From Phaeosaccion multiseriatum (Eukaryota; Ochrophyta, other classes), in NCBI GenBank assembly GCA_965112735.1, contig OZ218963.1, forward strand, positions 310,001 through 374,000: a stretch of 64,000 bases of DNA, written 5' to 3'. Below are positions 1 through 11,800 of this stretch, in pieces. A program made the position numbers and the translations under genes. Each line of letters starts with the position of its first letter. The first letter of the stretch is position 1. The notes beneath the pieces were generated by a model. The model did not search any database, had not been told where the DNA came from, and saw nothing but the letters and a program-made list of their open reading frames with translations.

Positions 1-260
1 ACCAGGTGTGCCACTCACACCTTTGAATAACTTCTGGACATCGTTGTAGGTAAGTTCCTTCACGTCGTGGTGAACATCCTTCAGGAATGAGAGATAACCT
101 TATCCTTCTTCCTTTTTTCTCTCTTCTCTGGGTCCCTCACGTGGCAAACCAAGGCTCTTTTGAACTCCAAGAAGGAAAGCACTCCCGCAGCCATCATCTT
201 GTCCGGCCATTGCAATGGGGGCGACGCTGCAGCCGGAACAGCAGCGGCAGCAGAGGCCAT
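1..260 (-). pseudogene. 5' end of a second pogo-like transposase gene copy (partial, runs off left edge)
   Basis: On the minus strand an ATG at 260 opens a 40-codon exon (141-260) starting MASAAAAVPAAASPP and ending ALVCH. A GTGAGG donor follows, then a 62-nt intron ending CTGAAG, then a second exon (78 to beyond base 1) that reads DVHHDVKELTYNDVQKLF. The two exons join in phase 0. The stretch matches 12006-12265, the 5' end of the decayed pogo-like transposase gene described below, with no difference noticed in these exons. The rest of this copy lies outside the window, so its integrity is unknown. It shows that the duplicated block starts at or before the window edge and carries transposase sequence. 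The second exon resembles a small helical SAP/HeH-type module, but that is only a guess. Confidence 0.55.
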
Positions 261-770
261 AAGCAGGTGCGCGTGTGGAGGAGAGGTTTGAAATCTGGGG
301 AAGCTATTACTTTTAGTGCCTTACGTAAGTACGTCACGTAAGATTATTCCCCCATCCATCCCTCCCCTCCCCTCCCTTCACCCAGGTATTACTCTTCTGC
401 ACGTTTAATTAATTTGTAATTACGCGTTCTTCTACGCTCTACTCCCCCGCTCTCCCCATTATCTATTGTACAACATAAAAAAAATATACGCTTTCTTCTA
501 CGCTCTACTCCCCCCATCTCCCCATTATCTATTGTACAACATCAAAAAAATATCGCTTTCTTCTACGCTCTAGTAGTAGTCTCACCCCCGCCCCCCTCCC
601 TCCACTCCACTCCACCCCAAAGCTCACAACGAAGTCCGCCTGAGTGCCCTCTCCTCCTTTCCCCCCGACCCCTCGCTCCACTCCAAAAGGCAGGCCGTCA
701 CCCCCCCTGTACTGCATAGACTGCTGCGGCTGCAGAGACTGGCTGGCGCTGCATGGGCTGTCCCCCCTCC

Positions 771-2871
771 TCATCTCCCTGCTGCTGCTGCTGCCCCTGC
801 TGCTGCCTGCCCCCCCCAAACAGACTGGCTGGCCGTCGCCCCCGCCCACCCCCTCCCCGAGCTGCCGCCCCCCACCGTGTAGTGAGGAGCACCTTGAGTG
901 GGAGCAGTGTTTGCCCCTGTGCCCCCCCCCCTCTCCTCGTCCCCATCCGTGTCCTCATCCATGTCCGCGTCGTCATCCCCATCAGTCCTCCCTCCCCCCA
1001 CACTCCCCTCCCCTCCTCCTCCTCCTCCTCCTCCTCCTCCTCCTCCTCCTCCTCCTCCTCCTCCTCCTCCTCCTCCTCCTCCTCCTCCTCGGCCAACAGG
1101 GCTGAGATCGACGCCCTGCTGCCTCCTCGCCCACCTCGTCCTCTCTTCCGTCTGTGCATCGATCGGGCCGAGGGGCACTCGGCGGTAGGTAATGTAGAGC
1201 TCCTCGTTGTTGCAAGTGAAGGACGCATACTTGACATTCTGGCGCTCCGGGGGGGGCTCCACTACAACTACAATATGCACCACCACCACAGGCACGTCGG
1301 GGCAGTAATAGAGCTCTTCCCAGATGTCCAGCATGGAGGGGACGGCAAGGCTCACCAGCGCCTCCCCCGCATCCCTCCTTTCTATAACCGCACGACCACC
1401 GTGGGACGCCATATGCTTGCCGATGCTAAAACGTACCACCAACTGACCCTCCACGAGGGACTCCAGTGCGTCGTCGTCCCCCTGGAACAGCAGCTTGCCC
1501 CTCGTCAGGCCGTCGAAGGGGCAGCTCAGAGTGGTGGTGTAGCACTTGACGCCGCAGGTCCCGCTCGGAACCACCCTTCCCCCACCACCTCCTCCTCCCC
1601 CCTCCACCCCTCCCCTTTCTTCTGCCGACGCCGCCGCTCCTCCTCCCTTTCCCTCCTCCCCGACGTCGCCCCCTTCCTCTGCCATATCCCCTCCTGGCCC
1701 ACGCTCCGCCGACCTGGTCACCTCCGAAAGCATTCGACCCATGCTGCTAAAATTGGAACTCAAATTGGAGAGCACACTCATGTTGCTCGTGCTCATATTC
1801 GCACTCACGCCCGACCCCACTCGCGGCCCCGTGCGCTCCGACTCCACAATCGTCTCGCTCCAACTCCGACTCGGGCCCGGTTGTACCTCCGGCGCCTCGT
1901 CAACGTCCACGTGGTCATACACGTCCAAGTTCAATGGATCTTCGAGGGAGTTGTGCCGATTAATTGGGTATTGCAGCTGCTGCCGGGGCTGCTGTAATCG
2001 ACTGTCATCCGTGTGGCCGCTGTGCCTGCTGGGGGGAGACTCGTCCCCACCCACGTTTGATCCGTCGTCGTCCGAGGTATCTGAGTGCTCCGGACGCCCC
2101 CCCCCCGGGTAGTCCTCGTTCCGTCCCGGAGCAGGGGATTCACGAGGGGTTGGTGGGGCGCTCCTGTTGCTCGCACTCTTCCTGCCCCGCGGCAGCGGGA
2201 TGGGCACAACCTCGATGCGGGCCGAAGGGAACTCCCCCTTGAGGAGGCGGCAGGGCCCCTGGCTCGGCTGGGGGCCGTTGAACCTGACCTTAATCTCCAT
2301 GGCGCCGTCCCTCTCTGCGGCGGGCTCCAGCTCCCACTCGAGAATGGTGGTGTACTTGGTCTTGAACTTCATCAGCAGGTGCGAGGCCGTCACTGTGTGT
2401 TGCAGTGCAGCAGTGCGAGGCAGGGAGGGAAGTGGTGTGTGGGTCATTGAGTCATCGGATTGGGTAGTAGGCAACAACCTCTCTCTCTCTTCTTGTTCTC
2501 TCTACCACGGCCGGAACGCGACGCCGCCCGGCCGGCCGCCCCTCGCCAGCCAGCCATGGCTGCCCGCCCGCCCATCCCCAGGCTTCGTTCGACTCCACTC
2601 GCGGCTATTGTTGAAGCATGGAACAAGTGGTTTGTCGACACTCTCGCACCATCCACGCACGTCACGTCTTCTCACATCTTGATATTGATTGTGTTGGATC
2701 AGCCTACTACTCCTTTCTCTCCCCTGCCTGCCTCCGCACCCTGCCTCCGCAGCCCTCCTACACTAGTAGGTCCCTCACGCTGCGTTACTCACCATTTTGT
2801 GCGGCTGCTGCCAAGTCATGCACGCGGAACAGCCAGCACCGGTTCTTCTTAGTCTCCTCATTCGACGCCAT
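771..2871 (-). CDS. Paralogue A of a four-copy family, function unknown, poly-Gly tract
   Basis: Two exons, 2793-2871 and 771-2392, joined in phase 1 give 566 residues. Exon 1 encodes MASNEETKKNRCWLFRVHDL and ends at a GTGAGT donor. Exon 2 follows an ACACACAG acceptor and continues VTASHLLMKFKTKYTTILEW. The start is supported because the same exon structure and phase recur in B, C and D. The N-terminal ~90 residues look like a compact beta-rich domain (C2-like at best, unproven). Next comes an acidic, Ser/Pro-rich linker, then a second conserved region from about residue 300 (VKCYTTTLSCPFDGL ... YASFTCNNEELYITYRR). A GGA array read as poly-Gly follows (plus-strand CCT, about 1012-1091). The C-terminus ends in an Ala run after a 4-bp insertion relative to D, which has a Gln-rich tail instead. 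No known family was recognised. Confidence 0.7.
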
Positions 2872-4146
2872 CCCTCCTTGCTTGTTCCCTGGCTGGTGCT
2901 GTGGCGTCAGCTTGCTTGGCTGTTCTTGGCTGTGTGTGGTGTGTTGCTTATCAGCACAATCACTGCCTCCTGCCTGCGCTGCTGCAAGCAACCCGCTGCC
3001 GCTGCCTGCGCTCCCCCCGCTCTACCAACCGGGTGTGCGAGGGCGAAAAAATGAACGCACTGTCGCTGGAGGTTGCTTGTTCTTGGACTGTTCTTCCTGC
3101 TGGTTTCTATTGAAGCAAGTCTTCACGGATCTCTGTTTCCAGAATATAGATGCTGCCGTGCGCGCCGCAAAGAGGAGGTGTTTGCCGGGGCGTCCGAGCG
3201 TTGCTGTGTCCAGATCAACCGCTCCGCAAAACGGGGTGAAGAATGAAGAATCCGTGACTTTTATTGACTTCATAGGATCCCCTTTTTTTATTCCCCTTCT
3301 CCTTTTCTCCGGAATAATTTCTCTTCGATTCTCTGGCCCCCCGATAGATAAGAAGCCCAGGCCTGTGTTGCGATGTCCCTAGCGCAGTTACCAACAGGGC
3401 TCCATATAGTGCCAACGAATATATATAATATATATTATATATATTATATATACATTATATATATATTGTCTTCATAATAATCTCATGTACATCAGTGACC
3501 CCAGAACCAAGGAAGGAGGGGCGCCAAAGTGGGATCAAATGGTTATCACCGGATCCCAATTACAGACACTTCACTGACATATCTTAACACCCCCCTTGGA
3601 TCGATGCTCCTTCTCCCCTAAACAATTCGATAATACGTAATACACCGCAGGACCAATGAGGAAAAGACAACTCAAAAACAAAAAATAATAATAATATAAA
3701 TTAACACTCGATTTGCGCAAGAATCGCCTAAATGGCCCCCAATATATTTTTTGCACGAACTCCGCAAAATGGCGCCGGGAGAAACGTGTGTAGCTCTTTG
3801 AGATGCCATCAGATGCCATCGATCAATAGTCTTTCGTCTTTCATCGCGTTTTCCCTTCCCTACTTGTCAGCATTTCTGCAAGAGCACTCCCCCTTGCCGC
3901 CCGATCCCTAAAACGGGGGATTTGGGCGATTCTTACGCAAATCGAGTGTTAAAAATACGCTAGATTCCCCCCCCCCTCCCTCCACTCCACTCCACCCCGA
4001 AGCTCACAGCGAAGTCCGCCTGAGTGCCCTCTCCTCCTTTCCCCCCGACCCCTCCACTCCAAAAGGCGGGCCGTCACCCCCGCTGTACTGCATAGACTGC
4101 TGCGGCTGCAGAGACTGGCTGGCGCTGCATGTGCTGTCCCCCCTCC
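2872..4146. other. Spacer between paralogues A and B
   Basis: This spacer holds the upstream region of A and the downstream region of B. It contains an AT-rich tract (3419-3470) and a short A-rich patch at 3680-3710. The end near 3970-4146 is homologous to the 3' ends of the other paralogues. Open frames on either strand here are short, lack splice-consistent extensions and are not conserved as protein between copies. I see no gene. Confidence 0.6.
3419..3470. repeat. AT-rich (TATA)n tract
   Basis: About 50 bases of alternating TA/ATAT steps in the A-B spacer. The homologous tract at 15427-15478 has a different arrangement, so it is one of the fastest changing places between the two duplicated blocks. 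Confidence 0.85.
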
Positions 4147-6139
4147 TCATCTCCCTGCTGCTGCTGCTGCTGCCCCTGCTGCTGCCTGCCCCCCCCAAAC
4201 AGACTGGCTGGCCGTCGCCCCCGCCCACCCCCTCCCCGAGCTGCCGCCCCCCACCGTGTAGTGAGGAGCACCTTGAGTGGGAGCAGTGTTTGCCCCTGTG
4301 CCCCCCCCCCTCTCCTCCCCATCCGTGCCCTCATCCATGTCCGCGTCGTCATCCCCATCAGTCCTCCCTCCCCCCACACTCCCCTCCCCTCCTCCTCCTC
4401 CTCCTCCTCCTCCTCCTCCTCCTCCTCCTCCTCCTCCTCCTCCTCCTCCTCCTCCTCCTCCTCCTCCTCCTCCTCCTCCTCCTCCTCCTCCTCCCCCTCC
4501 CACAGGGCCAACAGGGCTGAGATCGACGCCCTGCTGCCTCCTCGCCCACCTCGTCCTCTCTTCCGTCTGTGCATCGATCGGGCCGAGGGGCACTCTGCGG
4601 TAGGTAATGTAGAGCTCCTCGTTGTTGCAAGTGAAGGACGCGTACTTGACATTCTGGCGCTCCCGGGGGGGCTCCACTACAACTAAAACGCGCACCACCA
4701 CCACAGGCACATCGGGACAGTAATAGAGCTCTTCCCAGATGTCCAGCATGGAGGGGACGGCAAGGCTCACCAGCGCCTCCCCCGCATCCCTCCTTTCTAT
4801 AACCGCACGACCACCGTGGGACGCCATATGCTTGCCGATGCTAAAACTTACCATCAACTGACCCTCCACGAGAGACTCCAGTACGTCGTCGTCCCCCTGG
4901 AACAGCAGCATGCCCCTCTTCAGGCCGTCGAAGGGGCAGCTCAGAGTGGTGGTGTAGCACTTGACGCTGCAGGTCCCGTTCGGAACCACCCTTCCCCCAC
5001 CACCTCCTCCCCCCTCCACCCCTACCCTTTCTCCTGCCGGCGCCGCCGCTGGCCCACGCACCTCCGACGTGGTCACCTCCGAAAGCACTTGATCCGTGCT
5101 GCTAACATTGGAACTCCAATTGAAGTGCACACTCCTAGGGCTCGATGACCGCGGGTCCGCCATCATCTCGCCCCAATTCTTTGACGAAATGGAGCTGTCC
5201 TTCCTGACGGGATTCAGGCTGGGTGGTACCTCCGACGCGTCGTCAACGTCCACGTGGTGGTACATGTCCAAGTCCCAGTCGTCCTCTTGGTCTAGGAAGG
5301 AGTTTTGCAGCTGCTGTGATTTGCTGTCATCCGTCGTGTAGCCACTGTGAGTGCTGGGGGGAGACTCGTCCCTAGACACGTTTGATCCGTCTTCGTCCGA
5401 GGTATCTGAGTGCTCCGGACGCCCCCCCCCCGGGTAGTCCTCGTTCCCTCCCGAAGCAGGGGATTCACGAGGGGTTAGTGGGGCGCTCCTGTTGCTCCTC
5501 GGCTTCCTGCCCGGAGGCAGCGGGATGGGCACAACCTCGATGCGGGCCGAAGGGAACTCCTCCTTGAGGAGGAGGTAGGGCCCCTCGCTCGGCTGGGGGC
5601 CCTTGAACCTGACCTTAATCTCCATGGCGCCGTCCCTCTCTGCGGCGGGCTCCAGCTCCCACTCCTGAATGGTGGTGTACTTGGTCTTGAACTTCATCAG
5701 CAGGTGCGAGGCCGTCACTGTGTGTTGCAGTGCAGCAGTGCGAGGCAGGGAGGGAAGTGGTGTGTGGGTCATCGAGTCATCGGATTGGGTAGTAGGCAAC
5801 AACCTCTCTCTCTCTTCTTGTTCTCTCTACCCCGGAACGCGACGCCCCCCGCCCCTCGGCAGCCATGTTCGCCCCCCTCCCCAGGCTTCGTTCGACTCGT
5901 CGACTCGCGGCCATTGCTTGTTGAAGCATGGAACAAGTGCTTTGTCGACGCTCTCGCACCATCCACGCACGTCACGTCTTCTCACATCTTGATATTGATT
6001 GTTTTGGACTACTCCTCCGTTCTCTCCCCTCCGCCCGCACCCTCCGCAGCCCTCACTCACCATTCTGTGCGGCTGCTGCCAAGTCATGCACGCGGAACAG
6101 CCAGAACCGGTTCTTCTTGGGCACCTCATTCGACGCCAT
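4147..6139 (-). CDS. Paralogue B of the four-copy family, function unknown
   Basis: Exons 6061-6139 and 4147-5717 join in phase 1 to give 549 residues. Exon 1 starts MASNEVPKKNRFWLFRVHDL, with the same donor position as A, and exon 2 starts at the same ACACACAG acceptor. The N-terminal conserved module is close to A. The linker is diverged (YTTDDSKSQQLQNSFLDQED) and shorter. The second conserved module (VKCYTTTLSCPFDGLKRG) is intact. The poly-Gly run is longer (plus-strand CCT array about 4390-4491). Like A and C it carries the 4-bp insertion that puts the C-terminus in an Ala-rich frame ending AAAAAAGR. It is transcribed in the same direction as A, C and D. No promoter motif was recognised. 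Confidence 0.7.
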
Positions 6140-6909
6140 CCCCGCCCCTCCCTTGTTCCCTGCTGCGGTGTCAGCTTGTTGTGTGTGGTGTGTTAGCTAT
6201 CGCTCAGAACAGATCACTGCCTCCTGGGTGCCTGCGCTGCTGCAAGTCAAGCAACAAGCAACCCAGCCGCTGCCGCTGCCTACCTTCAGGCAGCAGTCCC
6301 CCCGCTCTAGACTACCACCGGGTGCGAATGAAACTCTTTCGTTCTGCTCTGTCGCTGGCTGTCGCGCCTCGCACAAGGCCACTCTGGCTGTGTGTGAGCT
6401 TTCAACTTCTTGTTGTTCTCTCGCTCTCCGCTGCCTCCACAGCCAGTCCACCCCCCGCCCGCCCGCCGGCCGCCCCGCCCCAGCCACTCTTCTATTCAGC
6501 CACGTAAGTCTTCACGTATCTCTGTTTCCAAAATATACATGCTACCGTGCGCGCCGCCAAGAGGAGGCCGTCCGAGCGAGTTCCAGGAGAGGGAGGGGAA
6601 GGAAAATGAATCCGTGACGGGGATCCGTGAAGCATTATTGAAGAAACAGCCAAGCAATCCTATCACATTGATCACAGATCTCTCACAAACTCCTGTACAT
6701 ACCAGCTAGATACTCTTAGTATCTATTGCGGTCAAAACGTACCTAACTTCAGGAGTTTGTGAGAGATGTGTGATCTGGTGTGATCGAAATGTGAATTCTT
6801 GATGGGTCACAGATACCGGTCACAAAAGGCTTGGCGGGAAAAACATTTGGAGCACACTTCAATACCCACAACCTTGCGAACATCAAAAACAACAAACTAC
6901 TGCGTTACC
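6140..6909. other. Divergent spacer between paralogue B and the protease gene
   Basis: The left part (6140-6600) is the upstream region of B and is recognisably related to the region upstream of D (18842-19240), for example the shared GAATGAAACTCTTTCGTTCT. The right part contains a long inverted repeat (6663-6783) and the presumed promoter of the protease gene. No coding sequence was seen. Confidence 0.5.
6663..6783. repeat. Inverted repeat, 33-nt arms around a ~54-nt loop
   Basis: The left arm (6663-6695) contains GATCTCTCACAAACTCCTG and the right arm (6750-6783) contains CAGGAGTTTGTGAGAGAT. The inner ~20 bp pair perfectly and the outer ~13 bp imperfectly (TCACATTGATCACA versus TGTGATCTGGTGTGA). 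It lies about 130 bp upstream of the protease start. It could be a small foldback or MITE-like element, a promoter element, or an RNA hairpin. No target-site duplication was identified with confidence. Confidence 0.8.
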
Positions 6910-8336
6910 ATGCCGACCATTGGCAAGACGAAGACCGTGAGGGTGATCATCGGAGCCTTCCTCCTTCTCCTCCCCCTCCTGGCCGTGACCGGATGGCTCG
7001 GGTACGAGTACATCAAGAACGACGATGACTCGGGAGGTGTGACGTCCACGGGAATCGACGAGACTTCCGCAGCTGAGGCAATCCAACAAGGCGCCGGAGA
7101 AGGGGCTAAACTGCGAGTGATCGAGCTCACCGATGAAGACATGGTCGACTTGTTGAATGCTGCTGGAGAGGAGGAGGATGAAGAAGAGGATCATGATGAA
7201 GATGGTGACTTCTCTGAGCCCCCACCCGGCAACTACACCTACGGAGATGAAGGTCGTCAGAACAGGCGCCTCTTTTCGGACTGCGGAGAGGACGGCAACC
7301 CCGTGGAGTGCACATCTCGCTATAGGACGTGCTCCAGGAACGGCTGGTAAGATTCCGTATCTGCCTGGCTGTTCCATCCCTTCTAAGTATTTTTTCTGGG
7401 TTAGAGAGTGGGCAAAAAGTTGCTGACGCTCCGGCGACTGTCCTGCTCCATCGACCACCATGCATACATGACAGGGGCGGAGTCGTTCAATTGGCGATCG
7501 CAAAGAACGACGGCACTTTCGGGGGTTGTTCGGGCTTTCTCCTCGCCCCCGACCTTGTGGTGACTGCTGGTCATTGTGTCCGTTCGGTAAGCGAATGGAA
7601 AACCTCTGGCGCGGGTGTCACCGCCTTGTTGGGTCAGACGAGCGCCAATAACCCAATTGAAGTGCGGAAGTCCATCCATGTCCAGTCCTACCTCAATGTG
7701 GATAAAAGAGAGTGGGACGTGGCAATGATCGTCCTTGATACTCCCTTCACCAAGGGATGCAAGTACACCGTCAAGCGCTCGCAGAATCGTTGGGCGTGGA
7801 TGGCCGGGTTCCCAAGCACCCTGCCCTACGGCACCTTGATGCAGGTGAGAAGCAAAACGGCTGCTGACTGGAATATGATATGCACGCTCACTCTGAGAGC
7901 TTGCGCTCTGACAGTCGTATAGCTACACCCATGTACAGTAAGTAGTGTATCAGGGAGGAAACCCACCACCTCTTCCGAATATAAATGAATGCGACCTCCC
8001 TGGCTGGCTGCTCTTCTCTCTCTACAGGTTCAAAGCGAAGGCATGTTTTCGTACAGGGACTCCAGACGCACAGCAGATACTAAGCATGCTATTGCCGGGG
8101 GCATGAGTGGGGGCCCTGCCGAGTCCTGGTACCGGGACGGAACAACACACACCACTGGCATCCTTGTATCATACAATGATCACTCGTCATGCTTTACCAC
8201 GATCACTCTCCTCGGTAGGTCGGATGGGGTTCTCACCAGGCTCCTCGACGATGTGAGCAATATTCTGCCCGGTCTGTGGGAGGAGGAGGTGTACAAGAAC
8301 GGCGAATATTTGTCAGTGACTTCTCTTAGGGTGTGA
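6910..8336 (+). CDS. Membrane-anchored trypsin-like (PA clan) serine protease
   Basis: Three exons (6910-7346, 7475-7844, 8028-8336; phases 2 and 0) encode 371 residues. The ATG at 6910 has a good context (TTACCATGCC); an in-frame upstream ATG at 6799 would add a polar leader before the membrane segment and is less likely. Residues 12-32 form one hydrophobic segment ([20 protein letters not shown]), giving a type II membrane or signal-anchor topology. An acidic stalk (EEEDEEEDHDEDGD) follows. The peptidase domain begins near residue 146 (GGVVQLAIAKNDG) and shows the triad: His in VVTAGHC, Asp in REWDVAMI, Ser in GGMSGGPA. Cys residues flank the active-site His as in V8/trypsin-like enzymes. 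Substrate is unknown. It lies between paralogue B and the transposase relic and has no second copy after paralogue D. Confidence 0.85.
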
Positions 8337-8856
8337 GTAGTAGTAGAGCTTTTTGCGGGCTCAAGCAGAGGCTTGATGTAACATAGGAGAAGAAGAGTGT
8401 GTATGTGTACAACGGGGGACTGCATCAATATGTGAAGTTGGAAGAGATGATAGACACAACAATTAGCACAGGAGGTTTTCCGTCGTGAATACCTTTCGGT
8501 GGACCTAACTAGACTGAAACGGTCGTTAGTGCTGACTATTGTATATTAGTATGGAACAGTTAAAGGGGGGGCGGAGGAAAAAAAAGAGAACAACATGTGT
8601 CCTATGATTTCCCCATGATTTTCGCTTACGCCGAAAGGGGTTCTTCTAAGAGTAATAAAACCTGTGTGAGCGACACGCACGCCCCTTTAGAGGACAGCGC
8701 CTCCCCCTCCCCCCCCACCCCCCTTGAGATTCTTTAGCCACTTCTGGCGCCGCACTTGCCTCCCTGTCTTGGCCCTGCCTCTTACGAACACACTGCCACC
8801 TTTAGAAGTCGGAAGTAAGTTAATTATTTGATATTATTACCATACGCGACCCTCAA
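8337..8856. other. Spacer with no recognised gene
   Basis: The region lies 3' of the protease and 3' of the transposase relic (convergent ends). It holds an AATAAAACC stretch near 8653, short homopolymers and a CT/C-rich patch at 8700-8730. Nothing coding was seen. Confidence 0.5.
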
Positions 8857-11800
8857 TTTTCACCCCTCCTCCCTCCTTGGGCGCTTCAGCGCTCTGCCCG
8901 CTCGAGACTTGGCACCCGAGACTAGTGCCACGTCGTCGTTCTCCTCTTGCCCTCTATCTCCTTCGTCTGATTGTTTGGCCTCTCCTTCGTCCACCGGTAC
9001 GCCTGTTCCCTCCTCCTCCTCCATCGCCTCCAGCTCCGACCGACTGTCTTCGCTTCCCTCTTTGCTCATGACGCTCTCGGCCCATCGTCCACTCCCCACC
9101 CCCGTCACATCTCCCTCCGTCCTCTCCACGTCTGCAACGCGTGTGTGCAGGGCCTCTCGCTCACCAGCGCTCACCCCCCCCCCCTTGCCCCCCTGGGGGA
9201 TGGGGATGTCGCTGCGGCCTCCTCTTCCCCCTCTTCATCCGCTGCCGTTGGGCTGACATCGCCCTCTCCTCGTCCTTCGTCCTCTTCATGCCTCATCCTC
9301 TTCATCTGCAGACGCTGCTGGGTCATGTCCCTTTTCTGCCGTCTCAGCGGGCTCTGGCGCCCCTATCCAACCTGCTGCTCGCGCATCTGTCTCGACATAC
9401 GACTTGACGTAGGCGAGAAGCTCTTGCTTCTTGGTCGACTTGTCGGGGGCCTTCTTGCGCACTTCAGACGTGCTGGCTTGGGCGTTGATGAAAGCCCAAA
9501 GACTCCCCTTCAAGAGACTCTTCTTCCCCTTCGGGACGAACCCGAGAGTTCTCAGGACAGCCTCCGTCACACTTTCTTCGTCCTTCTTCTTTTCTCCGCC
9601 GCTGCCTTTTCCTGCGCTGCCTCCTCCCTCTCTGCCATCTTGTCTCTCAGTAGAAGGACCCTCTCTTCGGTGTTAAGGTCCTTACACGTCGACGTTGACT
9701 CCCAAATGGCGTTCAAGCGACGTGCTGCAGCGGAGCCCTGCTTGTGGCTCGCAACGGCGCTTTTGCGCCTTAGCTGCGATAGTCTGTCCACAGACTGTAA
9801 ACGCTCATGAGGAAGGAGAAGGAGGTGCTGCACAGCTGCCACATCGTCCGTCATGAGCAGCTGCTGTGCCTTCGTAACTCGCTCCCTCGCCTGTGCAGGT
9901 GTAGGGTCCAGCAGGGGGTGTTTGACCATGTCGGCTGCGAAGGACGAAGAGCCCACTCGCTGAAGCATGTTCGCGTCGAAAGCCTTTGTCATCTCCTGCA
10001 ACTGCGATGCCTTGGCGTCTCCACTGGCCCCCCGTGTGACGTCAGCAAAGGCCTTGCTGATGGACCCTTCAGCAGGGGCCCTTCCGCTGGTGAAGTTGGC
10101 GAAATACATGGGCGGGTAAAAGCCTGTCGCCTTGAATCCGGACTTGATGGTTTCCAACTTGTGACTCTCCCCCTGAGCCTGGCTGGGAGGCCAGAACAAG
10201 AAGCTCCTGCCGGCTCATGTTCTCTCTGTTGAAGAGTCGCTGCCAGGCCGACGAAAGACTTTGACGTCCAGAGGTTGGAACTCCCCCGATGTGTGCGCGG
10301 GCATGCATGCGCAGATGATGCCGGCTTCGCGCATAGCGTGAAGAGCATCCGGGGTCATCGTGTGCCAACCATAGCCATCCATCAGGAGCAAAATCGGCCA
10401 GAGCTCGTCGGTGACGTATCCGTTCTCCGTATAATGGATCTCTGCTGTGGCGGGCAAGGACTTTTCCAAGTCAGAGCCAGGTGATGCGTCCGCATTGGCA
10501 ATGTGTGCCTACCTCCGTGCTCCAGCAATGACGAAGAACGGGCTCATGCATCCACCAGCGGCATCGACAGTACCGACCAGAGTGACGTGACTTGATCGCT
10601 CCTGAGCTGTCATTGACACATGGTCGCGCCCCTTATGGGCAACAACGTTCATGACACCGCGCTGTGTATTCATGCCTGTCTCATCGCTGTTCCAGAACTG
10701 CACCGGTCGGAGGTCCTCCACCTCACACCCGGATGCCACAGCCAGCTTTGCCAACATACTGAGAAGGGGAGGGGAAGGAAGGGAAGATGAGCAAGCGAGG
10801 CAGAAAACAATTATTATCGTGGTGATACGGAGGACAACGGGAAAGGATGGATGAAGTCATTTGGTGGGGGAGAGTACAGGCCTTTCTCTCTCTCTGCCCT
10901 CTTCCCTCTCCATCTTCCTCTCCATCTTCATCTCCCTCTTTATCTCCCTCTCCCCTTCCGTCTCCCTCCGACCTCTCTCCCTCACACTCTCCCTCCCTCC
11001 TTCCCCCTCTTCCTCGCCCTCGCCCCCTCACTCTCCCTTCCCCTATGCCCTCTCCCTGTCGCACGCGCCTCTCCTCTGTCCTGTCCCTACCCCCACCCCC
11101 CTCTCCAGTCACTTTGGGGGGCGCGGGGGGGCGGGGCGCTATCCTGCCCTCCACGAATGTACACGAATGTGGACTCACCTGGGTAGGAACTCGTCTAGAT
11201 ACTCCTTCCTTGTCTTGTCGTTGCAGCCCTGCGCCCTCGTTAGCTCAAGGGGCTGGGCTCGCCGCGTCACTAAACTTGGGTGGCGGCGCTTCAAGCAAGC
11301 CCTGCAGCCAGCCTCCTGATGCCACGAATGAAGCAACTCCCAATGCATGGGCCATTCTCCTGGCCAGGGTGCCTACATAGTTCCAGTCAACCCCAAAGCT
11401 GCTGTCTGCCATGTCCACAACAAAGCTCACCAGTGCCTCTTCGGTTGAGGCAGGCAAGGCTTGATTGCCCTTCCCACCAACAGCCACAGAAGCAACCCGT
11501 CCCTTGCACCTATTTTCCAGAGCAGTCTTGGTGATTCCATACTGCCGCGCCGCCTTGACCATTCATCACAGCAGACAGAGCCGTTCTGCTGCCCTCCATA
11601 AAATGTCGTTGCTCTGCCCCTCTCCTCAGGGTGGCCGTCATCTCCACTACCACCAGGCTCGACGTCAGAGGTCCCATCAGACTCCTCAGTAGACATCTGC
11701 ATCTCAGCCTCCCTTTCTTTCAGTCTCCTGAATGTCTTGTGGTCGCCATTCGTCGCCTGCTGGAAGTCATTCCACGTCATCGGCCGATGGAAGGTCCTTC

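Larger units (their letters stand above)
1..3985. repeat. Segmental duplication, copy 1 (pairs with 12006-15990)
   Basis: Bases 1 to about 3985 recur almost base for base at 12006 to about 15990. The copy holds the 5' end of the transposase gene, paralogue A with its intron, and the A-B spacer including the AT-rich tract. Visible differences are indels in homopolymers and triplet tracts (for example the CCT array and the C-run near 1595), a few substitutions, and a changed AT tract. The left boundary is outside the window. Beyond the right end the pairing continues between paralogues B and D, but at much lower identity. Confidence 0.9.

Noticed and set aside
753-1997. Plus-strand frames opposite paralogue A (and equivalents opposite B, C, D)
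   Set aside because: Mirror images of the minus-strand genes. Conservation of splice sites, start and protein modules is on the minus strand.
3571-3819. Short minus-strand frame with a hydrophobic segment in the A-B spacer (and the C-D equivalent)
   Set aside because: The two copies lose frame relative to each other through indels near 3680 and 15695, so it is not maintained as protein.
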